64,000 nt of DNA from Himantopus leucocephalus (Eukaryota; Chordata; Aves; Charadriiformes; Recurvirostridae), in NCBI GenBank assembly GCA_003993805.1, contig RSEF01000002.1:9368667-9432666 (forward strand), read 5' to 3'. A program made the position numbers and the translations under genes. This document shows positions 61,619 to 64,000 of the stretch, piece by piece (the first letter of the stretch is position 1; every line of letters starts with the position of its first letter). The notes beneath the pieces were generated by a model that saw only the letters and a list, made by a program, of their open reading frames with translations, ran no database searches and was not told where the DNA came from.

Positions 61619-64000
61619 GGGAATGGGGGAAGCAATGTATTCATCTTCTCATCCTTGATAAAGTGCAGAATTGTTTTAGGTCAACGTTTCTCAAAAACTT
61701 CAGCCTTAGTCAGAGCTATTTTCAAAACTTTCAGTTTGAGAAAGCTGTGAACTCCTGGAAAGATGGTCTTTTAATGGGAAGTCTGAGACAGCCTTGTTTA
61801 AGAGCACTGTCCTCTGCAAACAGTTTGTTCTCTACTGTAAGCCGTAATCATCTGGCAGTGAGAATGTTTTGTTCATGACTTTTGTAGTACCTCCTAACCC
61901 CCTTAGAAATCCATATTTTGATTTACTGGAGTCCTTGTTAGTTCTATTCCACATGCAAATTTGATTTCCTCTGGCATCATCAAAAGCCTTTTTATGTTTG
62001 GGGTTTTTTTAAATAGCAGTTTGAAATCCAAAGGTGACTTCTATATTGTTTGAGGCTACTGCTAGAACAGGTGTAAGATGATGAATTCCCCCAAAATGCT
62101 TGTAATAATATAAAAAAATGTTGGCTTTCTAAATTGAAGACTATCCATCTTTTTTGTTTGATACTGTAACTAATCAGTGTGCGTCACTTCCAAATGTCTT
62201 AAACTGCAAATTTTGCTTATTGCTCATTTTCACAGTTGTATTCTTAATGCTTAAAATAACAGAATTTACTTATAGGTCAAGTTAATGTCATTCTTTCTTA
62301 CTGGTCTCTAGAAGGTGGTCTTCCTTTCCACCTACTAAGGAATAAGGATGTTGTTGTTAAGGATATTATTGCTGTGACATGGCTTTTAAGTATAGAAATG
62401 AAAAATTTCTATATTTAGGTAGGTATTTAGGAAGAGTGATATAATACTTTTCTTATAACAAGTGCTAGAGGAAAAGATTTGGCTTGTTGTTTATTTGCTT
62501 CTATCCAGTGAATTGGAAGAGGATTTAGTGGTGATCTGTAGTAGAACAAAACAGATGCAGATAAAGTCTAAGTGAAAGAATTGAACCATAGATTTCCTAG
62601 CAAATCTCTTATTTTTATCCCATTAGATCGTTCATCCTGACGGACTAGTGAAATGCAGTCGGTGACCAAGCCCATCATCATTTCAGTAGAAAACAAAGCT
62701 GTTCAAATCATGTCTCTATCCACACTTCAGCTGTGGAAGAGGGAGCGGTCAGGTTTGGATATGCTAAAACTCCTCTTTTCTTAGGGCCTGACCTGTGCTT
62801 TCAGTTTGGTTAAAACTGACATTTCATGTGTATTGAGTGCATTGTCACTCAGGACCTTATCTGAAAAAATGCTTGAGCGTGTGCTTAACTTCCAGCTTTG
62901 TGAGCCAGCCTGTTCATTTAACATAAACATCTGAATGTAGGTAAGACTCACTTCCAATTTTGACCCTGTGGCATCATGACAGCTAGGGAGGTCAGTGTTT
63001 GAGGTGTATTGCTTGCGTAGTCTTTGCTAGTAGCATTCGATGGTGGATGACAGGGACAGTTTATTTAGTGTTACATCTAGAGGTGACACAACTGAAGCTT
63101 GTAGGCATCCCAAATAATTTTGCTATTCAAATATTGTGTATGTTTTCCTGTTTCTGAAGTCTCTAAACAAAACCTCAGCTTCTCAAAAAATTTTAAAACT
63201 AGTAATCTAAGAGGAAGTGTTATCTATAGCTATATATTTTCAGATATGTGATAACTTTTTGTGGATAAGGTGCATGAAATTTTTTACTAATAAAGGACTG
63301 GTCTCTGCAGCAGTGAAGGCAATGTTATCTTGTAATTTGCTTTTGTGTACTGAGAACATTTTGTAGACCATTTTTCTTAGACCCATTGAGAAAGTTAAGT
63401 GAAGATGGGAGAGTTGTCATTGCATGTAAATGTTAGGATGTGTATGTGTAATTCTCTTTAAGAGTTGCTGAGCTCCAAAGCATAAGCGGTCAGGAGAGAA
63501 TAAACTGCTAAAACTGTACTTGCTCATCAGGAGGAGCCTTCTTGCAAAGTTCTGTAGCGTACAAAGTCTTTTACTTTATTAGTTTTTACTGTTGTAAAAG
63601 TCTCTTTAACCTGCGTTTCTGCAGGTTGCAATAAGGAAGCCAACAATTTTCCTATAGGCTTTCTTAGTTTGTTCATATCACTTGCGAAATGATTGGCACC
63701 AAACTTAGTACTGCGCTTTCCTTTTCTTTATTTTAATTGTTGCTAAGCCCTTCTGCCATGCTGTGTGCTCTTATTTTATGTTATATCCAGTGTGAGCAGA
63801 AGCTGTCCTCATATTGATCCTTGTGGTGACCTGCTAATCACTTCCCCTTGCCCCTTTTCCATTCACAAGGGCCTTCTTTCTTTGATATCCTCCCAGTCCA
63901 ATATACAGCTCCTTTCCAGTGCTGGGGATATTTAACTTTTAGATTCGGGCATCGAAAGGCCTTCTTAAATCTCAGGCAAATTATTTCCAAATCTGTTTAA
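61619..64000. other. Intergenic DNA to window end
   Basis: No gene recognised. The stretch 62784-62905 resembles another amniote repeat half ('aggaccttatctgaaaaaatgc', 'gtgtgcttaactt'), here without its palindromic partner. Confidence 0.5.

Overview
This is vertebrate nuclear DNA, most likely from a bird. It has long spliced genes, GT-AG introns, one CpG island and a sparse repeat load. The only recognisable interspersed repeats are old CR1 LINE 3' ends and short palindromic remnants. No mammalian SINEs are seen, and there is no operon, phage, plasmid or CRISPR content. Most open frames over 60 codons are chance frames in introns or UTRs.

Layout. (1) 1-22662, plus strand: the last twelve coding exons of LMBR1, giving 348 codons plus a stop in one continuous phase. 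The first 606 bases are the 3' tail of the intron before them. If the 17-exon mammalian structure holds, that is intron 5, the intron that carries the ZRS limb enhancer of SHH further upstream. (2) 22663 to about 30065: the apparent long LMBR1 3'UTR, ending at AATAAA (30044-30049). (3) About 30066-32304: a convergent spacer holding most of a CR1 relic. (4) 32304-47571, minus strand: RNF32, eight coding exons and 369 residues from the short start, in the order RING-H2, IQ motif, RING-H2. Its stop is at 32397. (5) About 47860-48700: a CpG island that is the likely RNF32 promoter, with a perfect RFX-type X-box, an NRF1-like site and GC boxes. (6) 48700-64000: gene-free AT-rich DNA with two more CR1 relics, palindromic elements, a CTCF-like site and no recognised gene. 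By synteny this is the RNF32-side edge of the SHH regulatory desert.

LMBR1 and RNF32 are tail to tail, as in mammals. They are not known to act together biochemically. Their neighbourhood is kept mainly because SHH control elements lie in and around them. The most useful observations are the X-box in the RNF32 promoter, a candidate NUSAP1-like retrocopy in an LMBR1 intron, an alternative in-frame RNF32 start, and a 33-nt symmetric exon inside the first RING.

Three single N bases (15226, 29915, 61567) sit beside homopolymers and mark assembly uncertainty there. Species, expression and conservation cannot be judged from this sequence alone.
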